Positions 52,970-64,000 of a stretch of DNA of 64,000 nucleotides are shown here, piece by piece. Below the pieces are notes generated by a model. The model worked only from the letters and a program-made list of their open reading frames with translations, made no database searches and had not been told where the DNA came from. A program made the translations under genes and the position numbers. The stretch is taken from NCBI GenBank assembly GCA_945643635.1, contig CALZFC010000041.1:1904501-1968500 (forward strand). Direction: 5' to 3'. Positions within the stretch are counted from its first letter, which is position 1. Every line of letters starts with the position of its first letter. The DNA comes from Allodiplogaster sudhausi. Its lineage: Eukaryota > Nematoda > Chromadorea > Rhabditida > Diplogasteridae.

Positions 52970-55441
52970 GAGAGAGAGAGAATAAGAGATAGAGGAGAGA
53001 GAGGGAGATAGAGAATAAGAGATAAAGGAGAGAGAGGGAGATAGAGATATCATTAGGAGAAGTGAGAGAAAGAGAGTAAGAGGGTGAGAGAGAAAGAAAG
53101 GGTGAGAGAGAGATGAAAAGATAACCACCAACATAGCCTGTGGTCCATGGCAGTTCCATATAATTGCGTAGGTGACACCGCGAAGCGATGGGATCTGAGG
53201 AGAACTCCCAGTATTTTATGCGAAATATGTTTCTTCTTCATTATAAACATTTAAAATAAAGGGTATCACTCGAAATGTATATATTTTTTCTTTTAAATTT
53301 TCCTTAGTAATTAACATAAACTGACTATTTAATATTTCGTCATGTGCATCGTCATAAATATGGAAGTTATAAATATAAATACATAAACATAAATAATAGT
53401 AATTTGCAATTTCTAATAGAAAACCCACCGAAGCGACTCGTGCCATCCTGGCTGACGTAAGAATATCCGTTCTTAAGAAAGTCCGATTTGTCGGGATTCA
53501 ATGGATCTCTCATGTAGTCCTGGCGGGTCGTTCCGTTCTCCATCACGTAGCCAAACGTGATTTCCTTGAAAGAAAATCCCTTTTTTTAATTCGCGCTCTT
53601 TCGCCTGAATAAAAATTTCCCTTGGAGTTAGAGTAATGGAAATATTTAGTAAACTTCAAAAATATCAGGATTAATCTAGAAGTGCTATTTTAAATTATTT
53701 TTGTTTTAATTCACAAACCTGCTTTTATTATTAGACAATGAAACTTTCGAATGATTTTATTTAATTTCTTTAAAAAAAAATTTAATTCTCAGAGACTGTA
53801 TTAACTTTTTTATTTTAAATATTCTAATAATTTCTTTTAATTCTGCATACATTAGTCGTCAGCGTGTACGGGCGTGTCATGAAAGCGGCGAAGAAGAAGA
53901 CGTAGTAGAAGCAGAAGGCGGCGAACGACTTCATCCAGCTGAGAAGAAAGAAGGAGGAACACTTGCTCTGTTTAGCAAATAGTAAACTGTCAAGAGTATC
54001 AACAACATTTGGCAATCTGCCAAAAGTTACATTACTTTCTCTTCGCGAATGTCTCCCACTTGGCTTCACAGAGCGACTCGAGAATGCCGTCCAGCAAGTC
54101 GAGGTGTTCGGGAGTGTCCTAGAGGGAAAAGTGTGAGAACTTTGGATTGATTTGTAGATCTTTATTTCTCTATATCTCTCACGGCTTTTTCACCTTCTCA
54201 TATACTCCATCTCTCTCTCTCCCTCTCTCTCCCTCTCCCCTCTCACTCTGTCCTTCGCCCTCTCTCTCTCCCCCTCTCTCTCTCTCTGTCTCTCTCTCTC
54301 ACCCTCTCTCCCTCTCCCCTCTCACTCTCGCCTTCTCTCTCTCACTCACTCACCCTCTATCCCTCTCCCCTCTCACTCTCGCCTTCTCCCTTTCTCTCAC
54401 TCTCTCTCTATCTCACACTCTCTCCTTCTCCCTCTCTCTCTCTCTCCCTCTCTCTCTCCCTCTGTCTCCCTCCCTCCCTCTCCCTCTCTCTCTCTCGCTG
54501 TCTCTCTCCTGACCCCATACACGACAAGAGAGAGCGCGCTCTCGTCATTCATGTCTCCAGTCGTCTCATTGATGGTGTCAATGCGTGCGAGTGGATAGGC
54601 CGTCTGCTTCGCACTCCCGTACTCCCACACGGTCATCGCCTCCATCGACAGAATCTCCAGGAACATCTGAACCTCAAGCCAGTTCAAAGAGGCGGGCGGG
54701 CCGTGAATTGTGAATTGTCTCACCTTTTTATTTATTTAATTATTTCTTATTACCAAAGTATTGCAAAATTCTGCTGGCTCTTGATATTTACCACGTAACA
54801 CAAGAAACTACCTCTTTGTACATTGAAAATATAAGTAGGAAAATAATGTGACATTCCTCATAACTAAGTAAGTGTCCTTGTAGTATCAGTCGCTATAAAT
54901 CCTCCAATTTTTTTGTATGGATTGTGAATCTGGTTTTTCCCTCCAATATCACAAACGATAAACGAATGAGTCCTGTTTCTATGGTTTCCGCCCGGGAAAA
55001 AGGGCAGAAAGATATGCAAGCAGAAAATCGTTTCGCGCAACAGCAGAGAGAGAGAGAAAGATAGAGAGAGAGAGAAAGAGAGAGAGAGAAAGAAAGAGAG
55101 AGAGAGAGAAAAAGAGAGAGAGAGAAAGAGAGAGAGAGAGCATGAGAAGTCTATTCTAACAACGAATTTGTATTTTGTAATTGTATTTCCTTTCAAGTCC
55201 CTCTGACCAGAAGCAAAGTTCCCGGATCGTTTGTCCCATTTTCTTCAATCGCTCTCGAATCTCAAATTGGCAAAATGTGTCATGCCCTAAAAATGCAACA
55301 ACACTGTCAAGACAAAATGAGTCTACCTCATTAAAAAAAAAATTTGGCACCAGAGCGGTACTGCAAATCTCCTTATTTAACTCATGTCAGTTTCTCTGCC
55401 ACTTTCTCCCTCTCTTTCTCTCTCTCTCTTTCTCAATCTGC

Positions 55442-55472
<31 letters not shown>

Positions 55473-55473
55473 A

Positions 55474-55523
<50 letters not shown>

Positions 55524-57292
55524 CACCTGCTTCTTGGCCAGCTTTGCCGCTAGTGTCAGTGGCGTGAGTCGCTGCTTGTTCGCAATGCGCAGACTGGCGC
55601 CCTTCTCGACCGCGAGTCGGAACATCTCCTGAACAATCAGCAACCGTATGCCCTCCCTTCTACAGAGCAGGTGGGAAATTCAAATTCGTTTACTGACTAA
55701 ATGCTCGTGTATAACACACATGTGAAGCACAGTGTTGCCGTTAGTATCTTGCACATTTGGATTCGCCTAAACGAAAGAAGTTGTCGGGAGTTTTTCCATC
55801 GAACAGATGGAGTTGAAATCAACTGAGAAGTAAACAGCCATCCGAGGAAATCGAGAGAGAGAGAGAGAGAAAGAGAGCGCGGGAGAGATAGAGAGCGAGA
55901 GAGAGAAAGAGAGAAAATAGAGTAGGAAACGATAGTGATAGATTGAGAAGAGAAGGTTGGAAACAGACATGGTTAGGAAGGGTGAGTAGAGAGCAGTGAA
56001 AGAAAGAGGGAGAGAGATGGAGAGAGAGAAAGAGAGAGAGGGAAAGAGAGAGAGAGAGAGAGAGATTCATGGGAAGAGCTCGCCTTGAACGCGATGAGTA
56101 GCCGGAAGCAATCGGGATGATCCATGCACGCCGCAAACGACAACGGATACTCGCCAAAGTACATGTGACTGAAAGGAAAAGAGGAGATATGTTTTGTTTT
56201 TAAACACTAAATTTTTCATGTAAAAATAATGTATTTATCTAAACATTTATTTGTCCTAAACATTTAGCAGAATAGCAGAAGACACAGCAAGTGGACCCTG
56301 TATAAGTGGTCCTCGGCGACAATTCGACGTATTCGTGCTCAAGCGAGTCCGTCCGGCTGGTCTTCTGATCTTCTGCGCAGAAGAAGGCGCCGTAGCATCT
56401 TTAAAGGAATCAACAAAAACTCACGTTTGAATTCGCGCTTTTTTCCTGATACAAAGGCGAGAGAGCAAAATTTGATATAGAGAGGCTACATTGGTCAGGA
56501 AAAGTGGAATATTTTCGGTAGAGTTTGTGTGCTCCTTTAATAAGAGGATATGTTAAGAAGCATCAAGAAATTTCTGGAATTGTTTTTGCGGATGACATGG
56601 GCTCTCCTTCTGTGCCATTTTAACTGAGCATACCGTTGCTGTACGTCGGCGCCTCGACGGAGCAGCGTGGCGACCATTGGGACGTCCTGGTTGACGATGG
56701 CTTGGTGCAGAGGAGAGAGACCTGAGTGAAGAGGGAGAGAGAGAGAGAAAGAGAGAGAGAGAGGGAGGAAGAGAGAGAGAGAAAGAGGGAGAGAGAGAGG
56801 AAGAGAAAGAGAGATAGAAAGAGAAAGAGAGATAAAAAGAGAAAGAGAGAGAGAAAGAGAGAAGAGAGAGAGAGAGAGAGGTACGATGAAAAGACAAATA
56901 CAGACATTGAGAGAGAGAAAGATGAACGACAAAGTAAACAGCGACGGGAACATTCTGTAACAGTAATTTCTTGTCGCATTTTATGCTTGTCGACCCAAAC
57001 TTTGTAAGAGAAGCTCTTTACTTTTGTCATATATTCAACCTTTCTGCCTCATTCATCGTCATTACTCATACGTGGTCGGCTCTACGTCCATGATGTCGTA
57101 CATTTAAGAACAAAAGTGAGAGCTCGCTCCTCTCCATCCCTACCGTAGTAGTCCTCCGAGATGGAGATGTCATTGATGAGCTTCGGGTACGTGTCGAGAA
57201 TCTTGAGCACGAGCTTGTTGTGGAGGGTCGAATTGGCCATAAGGCACACGCCAATCACCGTCTCTCCCATGGATCCTAATTTGTTCTTTTTA

Positions 57293-57327
<35 letters not shown>

Positions 57328-59052
57328 CTCTCATCGATCACGATCTCTCCCATGGATCCGACTAATGTCTTTCTCTTTTCTTTCTTTTTTTCTATGTGTT
57401 CTCCCATCTTTTCTCTCTTTATTTTTAACAATTAATCGTAATTTTTTTTAAATTAATCTTTAGCCAATTCAGTTGCTCAAGGGAGAGAAAAAAAAGTTAA
57501 TTATTATTTTTTTCATACCCCGCTCATCGATCTTCCAGCACATCTCGCGATACTTGGACTCGCCCTTCCCGCCCTTTCCGCCGCCGTCGAGGAGCTTTAA
57601 AGCTGAAATAAGTGAGAGTATCAATCATTAAATATTATCAAGAATCAATATATGACGTCACTCTAAGCTCCTCCCGCCCTTGAATCAGGCAAAAAGGCGC
57701 GAATTCAAACGTGAGTTTTTGGCGCCATTAGATAGTGCATGCACCCTTCTTGAGATCGCCGACATTCTCGCCCTCTTGATTGAATTCGTCGAGCACGTTC
57801 GGGCCGCTCTTTCCTTTACCCTTCTTGCGCGAGAAGGCGCTCAGCATCGCGTTGCGCTCCTGCGAAGAAAAATTGACTTAACAAAAATACATGACTTTCA
57901 GAAAAGTGTTTTTATAGTCAACTGTTTGAGTTTATTATCTTTGCCAATTGTAAGAGGCAACTTGCCTTCTTTTAGTAGCACAAATGTAAATCTTATTAGT
58001 CTTGAGCGTTGCGCAATTCCTCATTGTCAGAAGCAACCCATTATTTTTAGTGTGCGCATAAATTACGCAGCGAAATGGGAACGCTTAATATATGCTTGCA
58101 CTTTACGCTGACTTTATTACGCAGCTTGACAAGCTCAGTGACCGTGAGTAGCTTGCCCTTGCCTTGGTTGTAGAGAAACTCGGAGATCTAAGATAGCAAG
58201 TCATTTATGCCATTTAATGCACCTTAGTAGCCATATTAAGTTCAAGAAGTTAGTTACAAGAAGATTATTATAAATCCTAGTATTATTACATACATAAAAA
58301 AATAAATTTAAATTGTATTTGTTTGTTTTTCAACCTTGACGTCAATGTAGCTGTCGATAATGGAGTGGTCGCCCGAGCGATCGGCATACCTACGAAGAAG
58401 TCCCCTTTCGAATTTTTATTCATTTAAAGGAGGACGATCACCGAAAATGCAAAGTTCCAATTGCTGTGTTCACTCTGGGGGTATTTCGGAGGTGGCACAA
58501 CCACGATGCGTGATGAAAACAGGATATGCATTTCATGTATGTAGCTGTTAAGGTTTAGCAAGGAATTTGATAATACACTTGGCCCAATAATCCGGGGCCA
58601 CTGAAGTCGACATAGTATCGACCGCTCGTCATTGTGAATGGATGCTAAGAAGATTGCGCTACTTGCCTCATCCATGGAACGAGTTCGCCGGCGCCGTGCA
58701 AATCGACCAGCTTGTAGATCTTCATGTCCTCGCGAAGTCGGCCCATCGCGCCGATCTTAAACAAGCACATTTTTCCGAGAAGAGTCCTCAACTTCATCCC
58801 TTATCCCCCTTTCCCTTTTCTATTACTATTCATTATTATTATTATTATTATTATTATTCTGCAATCGAAAGTTTTACCATCTCACAAGTCACTGTAATGT
58901 TGTCACATCATTAAACTGATATATGAATTTAAAAAAACTTCTTATGAAATCAGGTTTTTAGACGTCTTCTTTCCCAGACGATGTTTCAAAAGAAAAAGAA
59001 ACAAAGAGCTTACCTTTGGCAGATCCACCGACTTCGAGTTCTCGCCCCCCAT
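50143..59052 (-). CDS. TRPV cation channel, OSM-9/OCR-like (837 aa, complete)
   Basis: Twenty-five exons, all in phase: 59052-59014, 58755-58667, 58389-58335, 58187-58113, 57859-57745, 57602-57519, 57275-57144, 56721-56634, 56398-56297, 56168-56084, 55766-55698, 55628-55527, 54666-54514, 54118-54036, 53938-53851, 53564-53429, 53194-53133, 52893-52786, 52681-52515, 52227-52118, 51800-51703, 51434-51333, 51122-51006, 50615-50484, 50265-50143. The N-terminus is MGGENSK. Ankyrin repeats lie at about 145-345 ([25 protein letters not shown]). Linker [11 protein letters not shown] is typical of TRPV. Six membrane helices at about 424-753 end in [13 protein letters not shown] (S6), then WKRQWAQ (TRP-box-like). 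It would be a sensory-neuron cilium channel by analogy. Introns after exons 2, 10 and 22 use GC donors. Confidence 0.93.
50275..57325. repeat. GA/CT microsatellites in nearly every long TRPV intron
   Basis: GA-rich on plus: 50275-50360, 51815-51865, 52905-52990, 55047-55140, 55853-55920, 56005-56065, 56735-56880. CT-rich on plus: 51960-52053, 54210-54510, 55405-55520, 57297-57322. They begin next to splice sites (for example, directly after the GTGAG of exon 12 at 55520). Both polarities occur in the one transcript, so complementary runs could pair. Confidence 0.9.
50633..50860. repeat. 15-bp minisatellite in TRPV intron
   Basis: Unit ATCAGGGGTGCCAGT, about 15 copies including variants, starting 18 bp beyond the acceptor of exon 24 (minus strand). 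Its length keeps both strands open: L-I-L-A-P pentapeptides in minus, S-I-R-G-A in plus. It is intronic in the supported model. Confidence 0.93.
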
Positions 59053-60882
59053 CTTGAGAAGTGTGGAGAAAAGGAGATTCCTTTACCAGTTATCTCGCTC
59101 CGTGAAACGGAATAAATTTAGCAAAACGCGCAACAATTCGAGGCAACAAGCGAGCATTAATAGGGATGACGTGTTACTTTTTTTTCTGAAGTGTTCATTT
59201 AATTAATATACATATGTACGTTAATTAAGGAATTCGTAGGAAGTTTCAACCCTCTCACTCTTCTTCCTTTTCATCTACATACATATATGTATATTTAAAA
59301 AAAGTCGACAAAGTTCTACAAACTCTTCGCCTGCCACTTCTATATTCTCTGAAAGAGACCGGACATATGCAAGCCAGAAGCTCGCCTACCAACGGCGGCC
59401 TTTCCTTATTCCTTATCTCCGCTCCGCCTCGCCTCAGTCGGCCGCCTGCGGCACCTGCCCACCTGCCTTTCCCCTCTCTCTCCCTCCTTTCCCAGGTGTA
59501 CCTCGTTCACATATCCAATCTCGTCGCAAGGAATGTTCCCGAACGACGTGTAACAAGAAGGATGGAGAGGGAAGCATAAATTGAGTGAGATGGAGAGAGA
59601 AAGAGAGAGAGAGGGAGAGAAAGAGAGTGAGAGAAAGAGAAAGAGAGAGAGAGAGAGAGAAAGAGGGAGAGAGAGAGAGGTGAGAGAGAGAAATGAGAGA
59701 GCGTGAGAAAGTGATAGAAGAAGGAAATTAGAGAATGAGAGAACGGTGCGAGAAAAGAAAGAGAGCTATTCCCCTTTCTTGATTTGTAGCTACCACATCT
59801 GACTGCCACACCGAGGTACTACATACATTAAAGACGGCGAATCAATTGGATTCTATTATTGCCATGCGGAAAATGACAAGCCAATGTGGAGGAATGATGA
59901 AATTATGGAGAAGGGAAATGAGACAATCTGTGTGATAGTAAATCTGCTTAAATGTAACATTAAGCAATTCAATAAGATGAATAAATCTCCTTTTATGCAT
60001 GCACTTTTGCAAAGAACCAGCAATAGGTACTTTTAAATAAGAGTAAAATCTGTGCCGAATTGGCATATATAAATTTTTGTCAAATTCGAGTGTTCAATAA
60101 TTCTTGAATTTTTAGCCGGAAAATTGATGTGTCATAATTAACGGCGTCGCCATTATCCTCGCATTCCTAGGTGCGCAGATGGTCGCATCTTTCCAAGAAG
60201 AATTGAACGAACCTTTCCCCCCCCCCTCCCCCTCCCACTTTCACATTTGTCTATCGTCCCATGAAAATGCCATCCAGTGACATTGTGTAATGGTACTAAT
60301 ATATTTTATATTTTTCATAACCATGTTCACATTATAGTTTACATAATATTAAGTTTGCATACAAATATTTATTTCTACACGCCAACAGTGATTATTGAGA
60401 AATAATATGTCAGATGGACTGAATTTCAAATAATTGACAAATCATTTCTGAATAGAGGATGTAAGTAAATTTCCGCCTTTCTCAGCATGCTCTACAAAAG
60501 AAATTCTAGTTTTTGCCTCATTTTTAATTTTTATCTTTTTAAACGAACGTAAAAAAAAGTTTAAAAAAAAAATTATGAGTAGTCAAGTTGAACATGCACT
60601 GTTTTACACATACTGCACAAACATTTACGAAACACGTCGAAAACGCGAAAACCACGTATTTGTTTCCGTTTCCTTTACGCATGCAGTAGGTTGATTCCGA
60701 TCGTAATTAACGACTTCCTATTATTTTCCCTTTTATTCGCAAATAAATTCAAAACACCTTTCGTTAGAAACGAAAACATGTTTTAATCAATAAATCCATA
60801 AGATTGGTGATGGAGACAGGGGAGTGAAGCAATCGGGAATGAAGGTGGCAGCCAAGGAAGGGAAAGGGAAGGCAACGTGGCT
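59053..60882. other. TRPV upstream region, no gene supported
   Basis: Likely includes the TRPV promoter. 59395-59510 is C-rich; 59590-59700 is a GA microsatellite; 60212-60235 is a poly-C tract. No ORF with splice or codon support. Confidence 0.5.
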
Positions 60883-60902
60883 CATCGGGCGAGAGGCGGC
60901 TA

Positions 60903-61370
60903 CTCGAAGACACGTTTGATGCCCTTCGATTGGCAAATGCGGCAGAGAGCGGGATTCTTTTTCTTCTGCCTACAAAAAAGAGGTTTCTTGTTGGTCACGA
61001 CTATTTTCGCGGCTGCCTCACAAATTGTGCTGTTGTTGATGGAAATAATCTTTTTTTCTCTTGTCATTCTCACGTACGCATCCTTGAGGGCGACGTTGAA
61101 GTGCGCGACAATGCCATCAAAGACCCGTCGCCGGAAGTGCTTGTTCTGAGCGAGCGCACGGTAGGCCAGCTTGATGGAGCAGCGGTTCAGCTGAAGAAGA
61201 AAGGGAAGAAGAAGAATGGGAAGAGGGAGACGGAAAATATAAGAATAATCATTTAATCATAACAAGAGATTAAAGCTTTTAGCTGCAAAATGGAGAGACA
61301 AAAAAAAACGTACGCCAGGGCAGCCCTTTCGACGGTCACCTTGCGAGAGAATCGACATGCAGGGCTGGTA

Positions 61371-61411
<41 letters not shown>

Positions 61412-61432
61412 AAGAGAGAGAAGGAGAGACAC

Positions 61433-61465
<33 letters not shown>

Positions 61466-62400
61466 AAGAAAGAGAGATAGAGAAAGAGAGATAGAGAGAT
61501 AGAGAGAGAAAGAGAGAGAAAGAGAGAAATAAAAATAACTAAAACAACAAATTGAGTAAAAATATCAAATCTTCAATGCCGCCATATTTATCTTCTATTT
61601 ATTTTTTTTCACTTATTTAAATCGTGCTCATTTAAATCTTCTAGTATTTAAATGAGAACGCTTCACGCCTGTTAGCTGTGCGGTAATTTCGAGCACAATG
61701 CATTTGAATATTCATTAATTTTTGCGATGGTTTCTCTCGCAATCACATCCATACTCTCTCTCTCGCTCATGTCAGGCAAAAATGCGCGAATTCAAACATG
61801 AGTTTTGGGGTCCCACATGGAAACTGATGGCTTTCTCGCCCGCCCTCTCCAGCTGCGCCTTTCGCTGCGCAATCGAGCCAAACACGAGAAGCGCTCCCTC
61901 GACGACGCAGCGGAGTGCGTCGTCCATACTCACGAACTGAGTAAGCAACAAGGCTGCTCTTGTCTCGTTACAACGTAGTATTCTTACTACTAACAACCCA
62001 TCTATTGAGATACTATAAGTAGCATGTTTGTATGTATATAGTACTTGCTAGCAATACTCACGCATGGCCTCACTCCTGTCTCGCACCAAAGTTGCCACGC
62101 AGAGTTGACGACTTTCTGAAATTTCATTTAGGTATATATATTTTTTATTAAAAAATTTTAAGCTATTAAAATTTTTTAAATAACAATAATAATAACAAAT
62201 AATTCTTTGCTCAAGCACCGACCGCGAGCACGGAAGAATCCATGCTTTCGCTGCCATCACAGAGCTGATGAGAGGGCGGCGCCGTGTAGCGTACGATGGT
62301 GAAGCAGCGGCGCGTCGTCGCGGTGTTCACCAAGGTGTTGTGCGTTTCGGGCTCAAGATTGGTTGCTCTAATGATGTTAATTAATGTTGCTAAGTATTCA
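60903..62400 (-). CDS. 3' part of an unrecognised multi-exon gene
   Basis: Minus-strand exon candidates: about 62370-62216 (E-P-E-T-H-N-T-L-V-N), about 62107-62063 (R-Q-L-C-V-A-T-L-V), about 61937-61815 (M-D-D-A-L-R-C-V-V-E-G), 61364-61310, 61190 to about 61080 (L-N-R-C-S-I-K-L-A-Y-R) and about 60970-60903 (K-N-P-A-L-C-R-I-C-Q...stop). The 61364/61190 junction is in phase and gives V-E-R-A-A-L-A-Y then L-N-R-C; the last junction works in phase 2 with donor gtacgt. The junction before 61364 is unresolved. The product is helical and Ala/Arg-rich with a terminal C-x-x-C. No family is recognised. Same strand as the TRPV gene, about 1.9 kb upstream of it. Confidence 0.45.
61375..61530. repeat. (GA)n-rich microsatellite
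   Basis: GAGA-rich run that forms the CT-rich acceptor side of the exon starting at 61364 on the minus strand. Confidence 0.9.
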
Positions 62401-62499
62401 AAAAGATTAGCAACCAAAAAACAAAGCATTCGTATGAAAACTTTGGGACCATGTCAGAATAGCAACGTCAATATAGCAACACGTTGTAAAAAGGACATT

Positions 62500-63210
62500 T
62501 CACACCGTACTTCTGGCAATGGCACATTTGAGCAACGTAGCCTAATCGCAACGAAACGGCGGCCATTTGAGCAGCTAGTCAAACGAGCGCCAAGGAAAAA
62601 GAGCAAAAGCGACGCTCGAGCGATAAGAAACCGTTTTAGCAATGGGAAATGAGCAACGGGCTCGATACCATTTCTGGTATTGGAAGTGGTATTGGGGGCC
62701 TCTGAAACCCAATACCACTTTCACCTGCGACAATTGAGCAGCGACATTTGAGCAACGACATTTGAGCAACGGGCTAAATCTTCGCCGGGGGGCCTATGAG
62801 ACCCAATGGGTTAATGCCTGCGACATTTGAGCAACGACATTTGAGCAACGGGCTAAATCTTCGTCCCTGGTATTGGGGGACCTATGAGACAAAATGGGTT
62901 CCACCTGCGACATTTGAGCAACGGGCTAGATCTTCCCCGGCATTGAGGTGTATTTGTAGACCCAATGGGTCTCGCCTACGACATTTGAGCAAGTAGACAA
63001 TTGAGCAACGGGCTAAATCCTTTTCGCTGGTATAGGGGGCCTATCAGACCCACTTGATCCAAACTAGCAGTATCTTTTTCTCTCGTATAATGGAGACACA
63101 ATGGGTCCCGTTACCTTCATCTATGTATGTACTTATACAATTGAGCAATGGAAAATCAATGTCAATATGGCTGTTATCCAAGAAACTCATACTCACAGTC
63201 ATGCATATGT
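62500..63210. repeat. Satellite-like array (GACATTTGAGCAACGGGCTA)
   Basis: Four or five diverged units of about 70-90 bp contain GACATTTGAGCAACGGGCTA, ATCTTC, TATTGGGGG and CCTATGAGACCCAATGGGTT. The right end (about 62990-63210) is inverted at 63775-64000, so the array is the arm of a large inverted repeat whose partner leaves the window. Confidence 0.85.
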
Positions 63211-63774
63211 ACTTAAAATGTAGCTCGCCATGATATTTGAAGCGCAGACAATACTTCCAGTGGCATGACAATCCATAATAATTATTTTGATAACTTCAAC
63301 TACTGAAAATCGTATGTAAAACTTATCAGATCATTCTTGAGTGCTCGTAGCAAACTACAGGCCCTATTAATGTCGCTTAGGACCCCTCGATAATTCCAAA
63401 TCCCTACTCATGGTCCCAATTTTCGGTCATTTGGGGTTTCTCTAATTCTAAAGTGACACATTTGCAGAAATTTGCATATTTCCACTCTTATTATATTCGT
63501 GCAGAAATATCTCGCCTCGTCTTCCCGCACTTATTCCCTTTCACTCTCATGGTAGGACATAATCATGCCATAAAATTTAACCAAATTAATATTTTTACTC
63601 CTGCTACTATGGGTGAAAATATGCTTATTTATGCAAATCATTACTCAAGAATTCTCTGATAAATTATTCATTCGATTTTCAGATGAAGTGGACAAAATAA
63701 GTATCATAAAATAAAATAATAATTGTCATGCACTTGCAGTATTGTCAGCGCTGTTCAAATGTTACATTTTAAGT

Positions 63775-64000
63775 ACACATGCACGACTGTGAGTATGATT
63801 TTCTCGGATAACAGCCATATTGACATTGATTTTCCATTGCTCAATTGTATAAGTACATACATAGATTGTGTCTCCATTATACGAGAGAAAAAAAATCCAG
63901 TGGGTCTGATAGGCCCCTATACCAGCGAAAAGGATTTAGCCCGTTGCTCAATTGTCTACTTGCTCAAATGTCGCAGGTGGAACCCATTGGGTCTCATAGG
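63775..64000. repeat. Partner arm, cut by the window edge
   Basis: GATAACAGCCATATTGACAT... to CCATTGGGTCTCATAGG is the inverse of sequence ending near 63210 (ATGTCAATATGGCTGTTATC), with roughly 10% difference and a short indel. The 565-bp spacer (63211-63774) has no gene. Confidence 0.85.

Noticed and set aside
54147..54512. Long Leu/Ser-rich open frame
   Set aside because: It is the translation of a CT microsatellite in a TRPV intron; it has no codon variety and overlaps the supported gene on the other strand.
62500..63000. CRISPR-like array
   Set aside because: Units are diverged, about 70-90 bp, without constant spacers, in a eukaryotic genome; it is a satellite.

Overview
The window is eukaryotic. 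Genes are split into many short exons with GT-AG (and several GC-AG) introns ending in TTTTAG/TTTCAG-type acceptors. The gene content points to a nematode: a two-domain secreted ShKT protein, divergent PP1-like phosphatase fragments, a CK1/TTBK-like kinase and a TRPV channel of OSM-9/OCR type. The many exons of about 100 bp would fit a diplogastrid-like worm, but genus cannot be fixed from the sequence. Repeats dominate: long inverted repeats, hAT-like and piggyBac-like MITEs, an LTR array, a truncated non-LTR element and many GA/CT microsatellites.

Layout. 1-2.5 kb: foldback element with 948-bp arms. 3.4-5.6 kb: hAT-like MITE, palindromic Pro/Val mini-repeats, a broken third copy of a gene-family tail, and a short foldback. 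5.76-10.6 kb and 26.3-30.8 kb: two diverged copies of one segment. Each carries a small ORF, a basic 80-aa-type ORF and an unrecognised multi-exon gene built from tandem exon duplications (copies A and B). Copy B has tripled a different exon and carries an RTE-like reverse-transcriptase fragment that is in frame with a host exon. 12.6-23.2 kb: minus-strand CK1/TTBK-like kinase whose third intron holds a 7.1-kb LTR array (LTR-gag/PR-LTR-gag/PR-LTR, no RT or integrase) and a TTAA-flanked MITE. 31.4-35.3 kb: small gene fragments and a 2.6-kb foldback with a tRNA-like segment in each arm. 36 kb: gag-like zinc-knuckle remnant. 37.7-38.6 kb: complete ShKT gene. 39.8-46.2 kb: PP1-like fragments arranged as a 909-bp-arm inverted duplication, all apparently dead. 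46.9-47.6 kb: unrecognised 196-aa gene. 50.1-59.1 kb: complete 25-exon TRPV channel gene (837 aa) on the minus strand. 60.9-62.4 kb: 3' part of another minus-strand gene. 62.5-64 kb: another inverted-repeat element cut by the window edge.

The TRPV, ShKT, kinase and copy-A models keep phase across every splice junction, which is the main evidence that they are real. The rest of the window is dominated by duplication and inversion. The points most worth following are the modular tandem-exon family, the reverse-transcriptase fragment in frame with a host exon, and the repeated use of GC donors.
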